A stretch of DNA of 64,000 bases from Xestospongia muta. Its lineage: Eukaryota > Porifera > Demospongiae > Haplosclerida > Petrosiidae. Shown in pieces: positions 39,500 to 50,685 of the stretch. The stretch spans positions 5,237,079 through 5,301,078 of the forward strand of contig OY848931.1 in NCBI GenBank assembly GCA_963693285.1. The letters run 5' to 3'. The notes below the pieces were generated by a model. That model was not told the origin of the DNA and ran no database searches. It saw only the letters and a list, made by a program, of their open reading frames with translations. The position numbers and the translations under genes are program-made. The number at the start of each line of letters is the position of its first letter. Position 1 is the first letter of the stretch.

Positions 39500-40145
39500 A
39501 GCCACTGTTGTAACACTGAAGTACCTGAAGATGTTACACCTACTGAAATAAAATGAAGTCTCACCTCTTTCCTTATCTTAACCTCCTTTTGCGAAGAATG
39601 TTTTCCAACAAAACAGTATCTCCACTACAAAAGCTATGCAATGATTCAGTGACATTTGTTGGAGTATTTTATTACTACAGTTACAAAATAACTTAGTATT
39701 ACTTTGTAGATTTATTATTAAAAACCAATTGTCTGTATAGAATAGAGGCTGGCTTGAGGTAGGGATTATATTACCATTAAAATGTTGTGGTTTACAATTG
39801 TAAGCAAGTAATACATACCCTAACATTATGTATACTGCAATACTAAGTAATATGTAAGTTACATCAGCCATTGCATAGATGTCCTGCTATAAAAAGTCAA
39901 ATGCTAAAAATTGCAATTATAATAGGACCTAACTGGAATGTTAAGAGGTTTTCTACAATATAGCCACTGTTGCAACAACAATACTCACAATAGAGGATCA
40001 ATTTATTAAGAAACATATTGATTAGGGTTCAAGGTTTAACTAAATCTTTTGCATTTTTCACAAAATGCATTAGGGGTTAGAGTTATCTATAACAAAACAC
40101 ATTATCAAGTGTTAGCTACAAACTGTACTTGTAGAATAGTGTTTG
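39500..40145 (+). repeat. Dispersed repeat R, copy 1
   Basis: Phrases here recur at 51.45-51.85 kb and 63.85-64.0 kb (same orientation) and, reverse-complemented, at 58.23-58.43 and 58.87-59.06 kb. Diagnostic shared words are AACAGTATCTC, GAATAGAGGCTGGCTTGAGG, CAGCCATTGCATAGATGTCC and GTTAGCTACAAACTGTAC. The proximal part matches the 3' coding end of the NlpC/P60-like pseudogene in copy 2, so the repeat appears to include the tail of that gene. Confidence 0.75.
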
Positions 40146-40363
40146 CTTATTACTAATAGAAGAAAACAAGTAAAATACTTTCAACAATAATAATACAAGG
40201 TTGTCTAAATTATACCATACTGTTGTAGTATGTAATAAAGTAATAACACTAGCTATCATCAATACATTTATTGTACTTTAACACATACCTAAGTACTCTT
40301 AATGACCATCCAGTGAAAAATTGAGTGTGATTGTAGGCGTGGCTTGAACATTGGTAGCCACAC

Positions 40364-41616
40364 CATAGATAGTATAGACTACGTAACCGGGATTGGAAAC
40401 GCCCACGCACTTCCGGTACACTCCTTGTCCTTTTTACCTGACAAGCATAAACTTTATAATATATGTAACCATGGTTTGCAGTGCTCCTGTTTCTTCTGAA
40501 ACGAGCGTGTAGTATTTTTGGAATTTTTCTTTAATTAAGTGTTACTTTATAATAAATATTTATTAGTGTTAGATAGTACAGACCTCCTGTTAAATGGTGT
40601 TCTAGGTCTGAAAATAGGGAGATTGTATCAACTTTTGCAATCAGCCTAGTACATGACCTGTCATCCAATCTTGAACAAAGATAATTGTAAGAATATGACA
40701 ACAAGAAGAGAAAGAATATGGGAAAGATACCATGACATCAGGACGTCAGAGCACTTTAGGTCTACATGGTGTAGTTTCATTCAAGCATCGATTAGTTGCT
40801 CAAACAATCTTGTCGTGTATCAGTACATTACTGATCAAATATTTAATGGGATAATTATCCTAGTCACAAGTACTAATTCCTATAAAAGATCTATTATATT
40901 GGCCTGTACTTTCTATAGTACAGTCTAACTTTTCTTTTACAATTTGAAAGGAAAATATTTATTAATAATTATTTTTGTGCACTACAGTTAATTTTTGTAC
41001 TGAATATGTACGAGTATTTTGTATCTTACATAACTACGATAGGAGATTGCCAAAGCAAATTATAACAAGCTAAACCAACACAGCAATCCTTCATCTTCAA
41101 ATAAAAAGTTGTAATTTATGTCTACATAGCTTAAAACAATGGCTATAGTCCCAAAAGTGCACCTCTATCTTATGTTGTTTTAGTGTTTTCCATAAGAATA
41201 CCGCGACTTTACTTAGAAAAAAACAGTCTAAACCAACGTGTTCTTATTTGTTCTAAATATTTCGTCCTAAATCTTTTAGTAATAACAATGCTGTAAGATG
41301 AAAGAGCTACAAAAGTATTTTTAGTGCTATTTTCATCGTAAAATAAGTAATTTAAAAGTGAATGTCTGTGTTATTAACTACTTTTAATAATAGAACATAA
41401 AGAAAATTATATAGTCAATGTTTTGATAAATAAAAATTACATTAATGTCTTCATAGAGTAATGCAATACTGGTAAGAGTGTGTCCAGTTTACAATGTCAG
41501 GTAATAAAAATTAATTGATTTCTTTGGACACGGAGTGCGTTTTCGAATGTTCATTCAGTTCTATGGGATCACGTGATCCGTTTCCAATCCCGGTTACGTA
41601 GTCTATACTATCTATG
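40364..41616. mobile_element. 1.25-kb non-autonomous DNA element with 38-bp terminal inverted repeats
   Basis: The 38 bases at 40364-40401 (beginning CATAGATAGTATAG) are the exact reverse complement of 41579-41616. Immediately outside, GCCACAC is present on both sides (40357-40363 and 41617-41623), a 7-bp target-site duplication; shifting the border by one base gives a 9-bp duplication with one mismatch, as in Mutator-like elements. The interior has no ORF above 91 codons and none resembles a transposase, so it depends on an enzyme supplied elsewhere. The superfamily is undecided: hAT (8 bp) or Mutator (9-11 bp) are possible. Confidence 0.82.
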
Positions 41617-41747
41617 GCCACACCCAACTTGTAGATGTTTCTGAGCAGGCAGATTGACTTTCTTGTAGAAATTTGATTGACATTTGTGCCACAAAAGCCC
41701 ACCAAATGACCTGTTAACAATAGATAATATGGTGTCACACTGTAGAA

Positions 41748-41763
41748 CACACACACACACACA
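41748..41763. repeat. (CA)n microsatellite
   Basis: A short perfect run of CA dinucleotides, about eight repeats, just outside the terminal-inverted-repeat element. Confidence 0.85.
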
Positions 41764-42903
41764 TGCACCATATATCAGTCTGTAAACTAAAGTAATTATT
41801 CTCCATCAATGATTCTGGTGCCGTCCAACGAACTGACATAAGAGATCCATCAGCTTGAACAGCATACTCACTTTGGAACAAATTTGACAAAACTCATAAT
41901 GCATATTCTAGAATGTATTCCATACTGTAAGTAGTAGCTAATATGATTTATATATGTAACATCACACACACATATTATATTAACACAATTGATTGTCTGG
42001 TATTCAAGCCTATCTAGTATATTTTACAATATTGGACACTCCTTAGGAGGAGCAGAGGTGGTCTGTTATGTATATTTACAATGCAATATAGTTTGACCTT
42101 GTATATCATGTAGCCAGATTGACTTTGACCTCATGTAATAACAAGAATTGTGTATGCATTGTAGATATGATTCAGTATATAGATGATTTAATAGAGTATT
42201 CACTAGTTTTATAAGTCTTATTGCATCAGCACATGATAGAGAAATCTGTGTTTGTAATAATTCTGTAACAGTTTCTTTAATAGTCTAATATACGTTTTGT
42301 AAATTAGCTATATGTATATACAAATACCAATAGATACATGTCATATATGTATAGAATGGCTTACCATGTTACTATGGTGACATAGTTTATGATGACATGG
42401 TTAGGATACAAGTTACCTTCTCATTTTAGTCAGATCCACCTTGAATGTAAAGTAGATTTGATTATATTAGAGTACTCATTGTCTGTACTCACAAATAGAG
42501 ACATAAACATATATCTAACCTCTTATTCTACCTGTATATATTATGTACATGTAAAATAATAGATCTTTTTAGTTGTTTGCAGACTAGCAAGCAAAGTATT
42601 TGAATGCAACGAATTCTGTATGCTCTATTATGAAGTTACTTACTTGTTTGCAGCTGCTAAATAATACCTGGAGATTATTTAAGTAGATTATAGTTTTCTT
42701 AAGTGACCACACATCATCTGATAAGTGTTTTTTCAAGTGGTTCTATAGATATTTGGCTTGTTTTTGACCTCAAAGTTTTCACTTCAATTCAGGTGAAAAT
42801 TTTAATTATATGATAAGTAATAAGTGTGAATATTGTAAAAGAACAAAAAATAAATGAAAAATGGTAGAATATAAACATCAATCTACTTTATAGTAAAATA
42901 AAC

Positions 42904-43263
42904 ATGGCAAAAAGACCTAGGATTTTGACAGCAGACGATGTAATCCATGAGCTCGATGGAGACGACTATTTCCTTGAACTAGATGATCCTCAAGAGCCAG
43001 TTATGCCTGGAAGTGATGATGATTTCAGCGATTTCGAAGATATCTATGAGGATGATCAAGAAGGTTATTTATTCATATCAACAACAAAGTGATATCTGTG
43101 GTTAGTATCTACCAGTATAGCAACATTTTAATCTTATTTTTTTAGAAAATCCATACCATAGCTCTATCTACATCCATCTATCTCAGTTTGCAACCACATA
43201 TCACAGCAACCAAACAATTGTACATCACTATCCTCTACTACACAAACATCTCAATCATTAATA
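42904..43263 (+). pseudogene. Two-exon ORF with piggyBac-like acidic N-terminus, copy A (truncated)
   Basis: Exon 1 encodes MAKRPRILTADDVIHELDG, then LELDDPQEPVMPGSDDDF and a run of Asp/Glu, and splices at G|GT to an acceptor after a T-run near 43145. The basic start, the D/E-rich block and the P-G-S-D-D-D-F-S-D motif resemble N-termini of piggyBac transposable element-derived (PGBD4-like) proteins. No DDE catalytic core follows. Relative to copy B, one T is missing near 43171, so exon 2 stays in a different frame and stops about 39 codons in. The promoter-proximal part of a transposase may have been captured into this duplicated locus. The family assignment is tentative. Confidence 0.45.
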
Positions 43264-43329
43264 CTTCCTTTAATTCAATCAACTATAGTTCAAACATCAA
43301 CCTTTATTAATTAACGGAATTTGCGCATT

Positions 43330-43474
43330 GCGCGTAATATTGTACTTGAGACGTAAGAGAAAGTAACGTGTTTTGTATTTCACTAGTTGGCTAGCCTTCT
43401 AACGCGCTACAGCAGCCAGTGAAACTACTCAACGAGGGTTTAGAAGTGTTCCTGCTATCTTTGGAAACAGTTTT
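43330..43474 (+). other. Exon-like block ending in a strong donor site, copy A
   Basis: A G+C-richer block (TTGCGCATTGCGCGTAA hairpin at its start) ends at CAGTTTTAAG|GTAAATGAG. It is nearly identical at 53,810-53,961. It looks like a 5' exon, possibly non-coding; no long ORF is present. Confidence 0.35.
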
Positions 43475-43808
43475 AAGGTAAATGAGTGAGTTTTGTAAGC
43501 GTGTTGTGACACCTTTAGCGTACAAGCATTAGTATGTAAATATACTTTCGTTGTTGTATACTTATGTATAACGAGTATGTGTTAGTAGATGTTGATCATA
43601 TTTGCTACATTATAGCTTGTTTTAATGATGATAAAGTAAGATAACGTTTAAATGATGCTTATAAGGTTGTAAAGCAAATTTACTATTTGTCTTATGATAA
43701 AGTAGGAATCAATCTCTTTCTAGCTTCCAAGTGTGGTATAAATACGTTTTGCATTCCTAACATCTCCAGTAGGTGTATGTAAACTGTCTTCTTTTATTGT
43801 AACACAGG

Positions 43809-43961
43809 TAATATTTGCTCCATGATCCTTCATCTGATAGTGTGGCATTACTTGATAATGAATTTGAGGGACTGAAAAAGATAGCGAGACTTGCAACTGT
43901 TTTAATTGCCGATAACTTTGTCCTAACTTTGAGGAAAGACATAGCAGTTCTTTCTGAAGGT
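43809..43961 (+). other. Conserved exon-like segment, copy A (one of three in the window)
   Basis: Flanked by ACACAG|GTAAT and GAAG|GTATGT. One frame reads SSDSVALLDNEFEGLKKI, ARLATVLIADNFVLTLRK and DIAVLSEG without stops, but a TAA falls in that frame right after the acceptor, so coding is uncertain. Homologous pieces are at 54,290-54,445 and 58,606-58,760, both with frame-changing indels. I do not recognise the peptide. Confidence 0.35.
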
Positions 43962-44673
43962 ATGTATTGTGATATAATATATGCATTTGCTATGGCAAAA
44001 TCTACTAGATATTTACAACACACTGATATAGATTTTCATTTCTTAGTCAGAGACAATAGATTATGATCAACACTTCTCATGTACATGCTTTGCTCTATTA
44101 TGTTAAAAGGACATGTTTTTTGTCCTTTTGTCTTTGCAAGAAGCAGTATAGTTTTTTCCAACAATTACGTGTATAACTTCCATCACAACATTACCACCTA
44201 ATCCCATTTCATTACATAAGTAATCAACGTTAAAGTGTTATAAAATCTGCATAGACATGTGAAAGAGCCATTATGTTGTAGCAGCCATTTTCTGCCACAG
44301 TCCACCTAACTATGTGAATCAGTTTTTCTATGTTGTCTGGAAATCCAAGCCAGACAAATAATTCAACCAATATTGAATAATATCATAATGCAGTGGTGGA
44401 GCCACCAATTTTATCGTGATCAGGTATATACTATAATCCACCTGTCTTTTCTTTGACGTGCCACTTGTGTTTATAAAAATAAATGTCAGCATTTTCTCTT
44501 GTATGTGCATGTTAAATATTGCATTAATTTAAAAAATCCCCTTGTTTTACTACCACAATTACATGTAAAATAATCAATTAATATTAATTAATATTAATAT
44601 TACTGCTCTTAAATGTTGAATAATTAAAAGAAAGAAAATCCCCAAACTTGATCAGTAAATGAACACGCGTAAA

Positions 44674-44754
44674 TTGTAGTATACTGACATAGTGTACCTA
44701 CCTACTCAGTATACTACAACTCAGACCTGTAGTATACTGAATCAGTATACTATG
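44674..44754. repeat. Cluster of inverted AGTATAC motifs, copy A
   Basis: TTGTAGTATACTGA is matched 20 bases later by TCAGTATACTACAA (14-bp perfect arms), and is followed by TAGTATACTGA then TCAGTATACTA one base apart. Four related half-sites lie within 80 bp, and the group is kept in copy B (54,748-54,828) with compensating-looking changes. It could be a cruciform, an RNA hairpin or a binding-site cluster. Confidence 0.7.
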
Positions 44755-45980
44755 AAAGTACGAATCACATGAATACATACAGGTTGCCACCATAATGTTA
44801 AACTACACATTGCAGCTCCAAGAATCAAAGAAGGATTGAGGTCTCTCATTCTACCTTACAATGTTGATATGTTTTTAATTCACAGGTATTAATGGAGTAG
44901 AACATAATTATAGTTAGGTTTATATCCTAACTCCTGGATAATGAAGAATATGTAAGAATGTTTTATATTAATTTAATCTTGTGTTTTCTCACTGTGTATT
45001 AGGATTGTAATGAGTTTGTAAAACTGGTTAGCCAAATGTCTGTGTCAGTAGGAACAGCCTGACGTCTAAACATATTTGTAAGAATCCATTTTATTTAATA
45101 TTGTTCTATTCTTTGTCAATATGTATCTCAGACTACAGTAAGACTACAGATGAGAGGTTAGTCAAACATGATGTGTACTCTTTATTTGTCAGTAAGAGTA
45201 GGTTTGTGTTTTATAGCAGTACTTTATTACATAACTGTGTCTCCTATTATCTTAATACAAGGTATACATATAAATTCTGTATTAATTTGTGTATTAATCA
45301 AGAAGTATTCAAGTGCAGACTGATAGTAACAAAGCTTTCAATAAAGCGAAGGATTTACAGGTAAGACTCTTGTCAACTCATTATTGTTGTGTTGTCTCTT
45401 TCTTTATAGAATTATATGCTAGTCCTATCTGTTGGATAACAATGAAAGGTTACCAAATATTGATTAGTTATAAGCAGCTTTATACAATAATAATAGATAC
45501 CAGATCACTTCCAGAGTCTTTGGTGTTATGAGTGCTGCTATCAGATATAACATGGTAACATAATGTAGAAACACACTCAATAATAGTCAGTGATTATATG
45601 ATTTCTTATTCTATGGGCAGTTTGCTTTGTGTCTGTGTTAACTAGTGAAACAATCTGGACATTTTGTTATATTTGTGTAATGATTACTAAAGGTACATAT
45701 AGTTTATGCTGTTAAGAAAATTGAAATAACACTATAATATAACATTGTGTTTGTTTTATCTTTTGAGTCACGTACACATACATACAGGTTAAAGACTTCA
45801 TAAAGTGTAAGTTTCATATTTGTTAATAAGACTGTAAAATACTTTGGTAATTTTGTTATGTGATATGATACTGCTAAATATACAACTGTCGAATGTACCA
45901 CTCTCAAATGATATACTGTCAATATTATTGTAATGTAATGTTAGCCTATATTACATAATTATTCTCTATTTTTTTATATA

Positions 45981-46670
45981 GCATCATTGGAGTGTTGTTG
46001 TAAGTTCAGAGGTAACAATAATGTATGCTATATTTTATAATTTTTATTATATACTATTTCATATTTTTTTCTTCTTTTCTCATTTTTCTCTACATATCTT
46101 TAGGTAGGTTGGTGCTTCAAGACACTTATTTATCTCTCCTTCTGACGCTGTAAGTTAGTAATGTATATTATATTAACTTATGAGTTTATAACACATTAAT
46201 ATTTTTTTATTTTTCTTTCTTTCTATAGCATCATTGGAGTCCAGGATCTAGTTGGTTGTCGTAAGTTCAGAGGTAACAATAATGTATGCTATATTTTATA
46301 ATTTTTATTATATACTATTTCATATTTTTTTCTCATTTTTCTCTACGGATCTTTAGGTAGGTTGGTGCTTCAAGACACTTATTTATCTCTCCTTCTGACG
46401 CTGTAAGTTAGTAATGTATATTATATTAACTTAAGAGTTTATAACACATTAATATTTTTTTTATTTTTCTTTCTTTCTATAGCATCATTGGAGTCCAGGA
46501 TCTAGTTGGTTGTCGTAAGTTCAGAGGTAACAATAATGTATGCTATATTTTATAATTTTTATTATATACTATTTCCTATATTTTCTTTTTTTCTCATCCT
46601 TTTTTCAACAGATCTTTAGGTTGGAGGTCGCTGCCTCAAGACACATTCAACTATCTCTACATTGAGGGTG
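45981..46670 (+). repeat. Tandem ~250-bp cassettes of paired mini-exons, copy A
   Basis: Three successive cassettes start at 45,982, 46,229 and 46,483. Each has a T-rich tract and TATAG acceptor, a short block (CATCATTGGAGTCCAGGATC..), a GTAAGTTCAG donor, a second T-rich tract with CTACAG-type acceptor, and a 54-nt block (ATCTTTAGGTAGGTTGG .. CCTTCTGACGCT) ending at a GTAAGTTAG donor. The summed block length is not a multiple of three, so these look like exons of a non-coding transcript or of a decayed gene. Confidence 0.6.
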
Positions 46671-47234
46671 TAAGTTCATCAGTACTTAATACAAGGTCAT
46701 AAAATGTAGTTGTTGGTAGTATATCATTTGAGAGTGGTACATTCGACAGTTGTAAATTTGGTAGAGTGTAGTTGTAATTAAAGTAATATACAATTATATC
46801 CTCTAGAGCAAGGGACAAAGGTGCAGTATATGATCCTGGAGAAGGCTGAGGAAGTCACAAGCAATAATTAGTCATCTTGCTTCCACCCCCATACATCCCA
46901 AGGCTATTTTGGGTTAAGCTAGACCATTAATTAAAATATGAGGTGTGGTCAAAATAAGCCAAACCCAATGTTAGTAGGTGTGTCTGTCTACTGAAGCCTG
47001 ATAAGTAGGCGTTGTTTTTTTTTGTTGTTTTTAAATTTTTTTAATTACAATATTGCATTCTTCATAAAACCATTGAAAAAATTAAATTACAAATTAACAG
47101 TGTTAATTTATTTATTCAAACTGAGAAAAGTTGATAAGTTGTTTCAGGTTAAGAGTGTATGTTACAGAAATAAACATAGATATCAGGTCATCATTTTTAG
47201 AACCTATATGTAGTATGTAGTACATGATTAGTTT

Positions 47235-49510
47235 GAAACAAAGAACCATTTCACATATTTTGATGAAACTTTGGCTATTAGCTGCCACAACACTTCTTGA
47301 GCCCTTAAATGAGAAGCAGAGATTTACATACAAACAGCTATTTTTAGATATTGAAGAAAATCTGTTAATCTACTGTTACTTGACATGTATCAATATTGTG
47401 TCCTTTACTTTTCTAATAGAAACAGTTGACACATGTACAAAATGTGGCTCATTTGCAACAGGCTAAAAAAGATAGACAATAAAGAGTTGACTGTCATTTT
47501 GTAGGATTTGTTGATTAAATCTATTTTAAGGTTTTTCCATTCACAATATAATATAATGTACACTAAATATGTACTCCTGATAATCAAATCAACTTACTAA
47601 ACACTTTTTGGAATAGTGAACTTGTACTGTAGTATAGGTTGACTTATAAAACTGTTGATAAATGTATAAAGAAGTGTCTTCTGATCCTAACAGATCAGAG
47701 AGTGATGTGTATCATATATAAACAAAAACTAACTCCTTACCGCAACTAATATATTCATTTTTCACAGACAGTCCCACAAACTTTGTACAATTGGGGTGTT
47801 CTTTGTTAGTCCTTAGACAGGTCCTTGTCTCCACAGACCAGAGTTTAAGTTCACCATCTGTTGAGCTATGAAAAGTATAGTTGATTCACCCACTCAGCTA
47901 GCTAGGCATGTTTACAGTAATAGTTTACGCTGAGACTAACTCATTATCATTAAAGTACTACATATAGATAATGGCCTTTTTATGACCTCTCAATGACAAT
48001 ACAGGCTTTGCAAACATTCTTATATCCATCAACCTAATTATACAATCTGCAGCAATGATATACAACATTGTTGATTGCATTTAAAGCTACTATGACAATA
48101 GTATAAACTAAGCTATTTTCTAATGGACAGTTACGTAGCACATCTATTCTCTTACCAGTACTACCATAAGCCAGATGATATCTATTATTAGGTTGAAATC
48201 TCACACTAGAGATAATATCTTGTGTAGAGACTAAGCACTGTGGTTTAATGTTAAATGCCACAGTTTAGAGAACAGTCACTGCTCCCAGAAGCCAAGAGAA
48301 ATGAGTCATATTTGTTATAGTAAACAGACCTCTTCTATGACACTACTAAATAGTAGAATGAGACACTCAATATTGTAATATATCAGATCCTCGTTTCTTT
48401 GGATTAAGGAAGCACTGACTATAAGAGGTTAGTATTGTCATGTCTTTCATTGCTGTGAGTAATACTAACACTTAAGCCCCAGAAGAGAATGGACACAAAT
48501 TATACTGACCTGATATGTGTGGATAGATTTGTTATGGTGAGTATTGCAGATTGATAATATACCATCAAAATCACTAGCTGTTAATTATACAATATTAAAC
48601 CAACAGCAGTCTCACCTTAATTCTTTTAGCATAACTCCAACAGCAAATTAAGAACTCACCATCTCTATCAAATTCAATAGTAGATACAATACTGCTATTT
48701 CCGATAGGTGTGTCACCATAATATAATGTAAAAAGTTCTTGAAATGTTGAGTATTTAGTAACATCAGTCAGTATGTCACAAAATAAAGATGCAGAGGAGA
48801 GGAGGAAGCTATGTTTTGAGTTGATGGATCATGTTGACCCACTGTATAGTAATATGCAACAATAAACTATAACTCATACAGTAACTATGTTATGCTAAGA
48901 AAAATATAATTGTTCTTGTTACTGTTACATGAAGTATACTCACAGATATTAGGTGAGTTGGAGAGAGAGTAATAACATTGCAATAACTCATCAAAATTAC
49001 TGTGAAGACAGTGCTTTCTTTTAGATAACTGAGACTATAAAATAAAGGTATTGATACTTACGTGCAAAAGGTTAAGACACAAAATTATTAGCCAAGTTAT
49101 TATCATTAGCAAGTTTAATCAAAGGCATATTGTTCCCTCTTCTGAAAATGTGACATTATCAGATTCAGTTTCCAGAGTCTGGGCCTCAATGTCTTTGTCT
49201 ATTAATTGTAACTCTTTATTAACTTCTTATAATTGCTGCAAACCACAACAAAAAACGCCAAATTGAAAAAGTAGCATATTAACTCAATTTATGTACGTGA
49301 AGTTTCCTTTTCTTAGTTTGGTCAAAAATTCAGTATATATCTTCTTAGATATTATTGCCTGCTCCTAAACAAAAGTAGTTTGTCTTAAAGATATAGCATG
49401 TGTAGTTTGTCATAGCATGTACTTAATACAATACAGTGTAATTATTGAAACATAATTCTACATTACCTTCTTAACTGCCATATGTTGAGAAGCAACAATA
49501 GAGTTCTCCT
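47235..49510 (-). pseudogene. COP1: COP1 E3 ubiquitin-ligase remnant (coiled coil plus WD40 blades)
   Basis: COP1 is a RING/coiled-coil/WD40 ligase of the DCX(COP1-DET1) complex. Minus-strand pieces in COP1 order: coiled-coil-like KKIYTEFFDQTKKRKLHVH (about 49,355-49,290) and EVNKELQLIDKDIEAQ; KYSTFQELFTLYYGDTP with NSSIVSTIEFDRDGEFLI (about 48,760-48,660); ASDFDGILSIC (about 48,575); SSVRFQPNNRYHLAYGS (about 48,200); STDGELKLWSVETRTCLR and NCTKFVGLSVKNEYISCG (47,870-47,755); GSEDTSLYIYQQFYKS then, after a one-base frame change, QPILQYKFTIPKSV (47,686-47,598); and the C-terminal SRSVVAANSQSFIKICEMV (about 47,300). Human COP1 has matching segments such as GSSIVSSIEFDRD, SSRYHLAFG and AANSQGTIKVLELV. 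The blade with EKRCWSVDFN is missing, several blades are eroded and no RING exon was found. Introns are kept, so it came from genomic duplication rather than retroposition. Confidence 0.7.
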
Positions 49511-49650
49511 TCCCTACAGAAATATTTATAAAACTTTGTAAATTATAACTAACATAAGAAATTTGGGACAACAAATTCATCTTGAGACGAAATTAAAAAG
49601 TTCATATCATCAATTATAAATAATTCGTTAAAATTAATAATTATTAATCG

Positions 49651-49670
49651 TATATATATATATATATATA
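49651..49670. repeat. (TA)n microsatellite
   Basis: A perfect run of about ten TA dinucleotides in an intron-like part of the COP1 remnant. Confidence 0.85.
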
Positions 49671-49789
49671 TCAATTATATAAAAACTCTTTAGCGTACAT
49701 CTCATTTAATCCTTAGATAAAGTATATACTACTTAATGTACATTTATATAACTCATACCATTGTGACAGTCCATGTTAGAAGTAAAGAT

Positions 49790-50162
49790 TACTTAGTACC
49801 ACCAAAAAGAGAGAGGAGACTATAAACAGTGACAATGTCTACTGCTGAGTGCCATATAGTGATACCTTCACAATAACCACATACAATGAACACAACAATA
49901 TATGAACTTACCAAAACATAGAGAAAATGCTCTAAAATGTAAACAGCAATATAAACAAACTATGAAATGTTAAGAACACCTGAATCCATACAGATTGTAC
50001 AGATATCAATAGACAATAGATGAAGGACAATACATAGGCTAAATATAAGTATAAAATAAACATAGTATATTAAAAGTACTCACCAAGGAATAGTCCGATT
50101 AGAAAGTGAGCTGCTGGTTCAGGGATACCTAACAGAAGAGACACACTCCCTTCTACCGACAT
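49790..50162 (-). pseudogene. Possible MBOAT/LPCAT-type acyltransferase N-terminal fragment
   Basis: Exon 50,162-50,084 encodes MSVEGSVSLLLGIPEPAAHF then LIGLFLG with a GTGAGT donor. Further along the minus strand a frame reads GITIWHSAVDIVTVYSL then LSLFGGTK followed by a stop. The G-x-P/S-E-x-A start and the W-H-S ... FGGT segment recall the first transmembrane parts of membrane-bound O-acyltransferases of the lysophospholipid group. Downstream catalytic exons (with the conserved Asn and His) are absent; COP1-like sequence follows instead. This is a weak call from motif resemblance. Confidence 0.3.
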
Positions 50163-50239
50163 TATTTCATGAACGTTTGTGATTTTTAACTCTTTTTGTG
50201 TTGAACTATTAATTATACTGAACTACTAATTTTATTATA

Positions 50240-50510
50240 GCTAGGGAATTATTCGGAGGAGAAATTAAGGGATGACTAAAACTGGAGGAATTAATGGAGG
50301 AGGAATTAAAGTATTACAAATTAAAGGAGGATTAATTAAAGCAGGAATTAAAGGAGAAGAAATTAAAGTATGAGAAATTAAAGGTGAGTTAATTAAAATA
50401 GAAATTAAAAGATGAATTTAAATATAAATTAATGGAAAAAATTAAAGTAAAAGAAACTAAAGGAGGAATTAGAGAAAAAAGAGAAATTCAGAAAGGATGA
50501 ATTACAGCAG
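50240..50510. repeat. Degenerate purine-rich tandem repeat (AGGAGGAATTAAAG-like)
   Basis: Some 15-18 degenerate units of about 14-17 bp, mostly A and G on the plus strand with a recurring AATTAA core. It separates the MBOAT-like fragment from the NlpC/P60-like pseudogene. Confidence 0.75.
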
Positions 50511-50685
50511 CAATGAAAGGAAAATTTTATATAAAGTTACATTATGTTAAACTAAGTCCTCTAGTTACTGGTACTCCACCTTTATTATCCCAGATAGTGT
50601 AAATTGTTAGTATTGTATAACCAATGGAATAATTATATGATGTTACAGGGATGGTATTTGACCTCCACCTGACTTTCCCACCAAA

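Larger units (their letters stand above)
41880..46990. repeat. ~5-kb duplicated segment, copy A
   Basis: Almost every line has a counterpart at 52,345-57,990 in the same order and orientation, differing at a few percent of positions plus indels. Copy A has about 410 bp (roughly 44,197-44,606) absent from copy B; copy B has a larger minisatellite. The left border is at TTGACAAAACTCA and the right border near AGTAGGCGTTG. The segment holds the piggyBac-like ORF, a conserved exon-like piece, an inverted-repeat cluster and the tandem exon-like cassettes, annotated separately. It lies 10.4-11 kb from copy B. Confidence 0.9.

Noticed and set aside
40653..40928. 91-codon ORF inside the terminal-inverted-repeat element
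   Set aside because: No transposase-like motif, DDE triad or zinc finger is visible and the composition is not protein-like.
43720..44023. Two minus-strand ORFs overlapping the conserved exon-like segment
   Set aside because: They overlap each other and the plus-strand frame; none is kept in the other copies, so none can be preferred.
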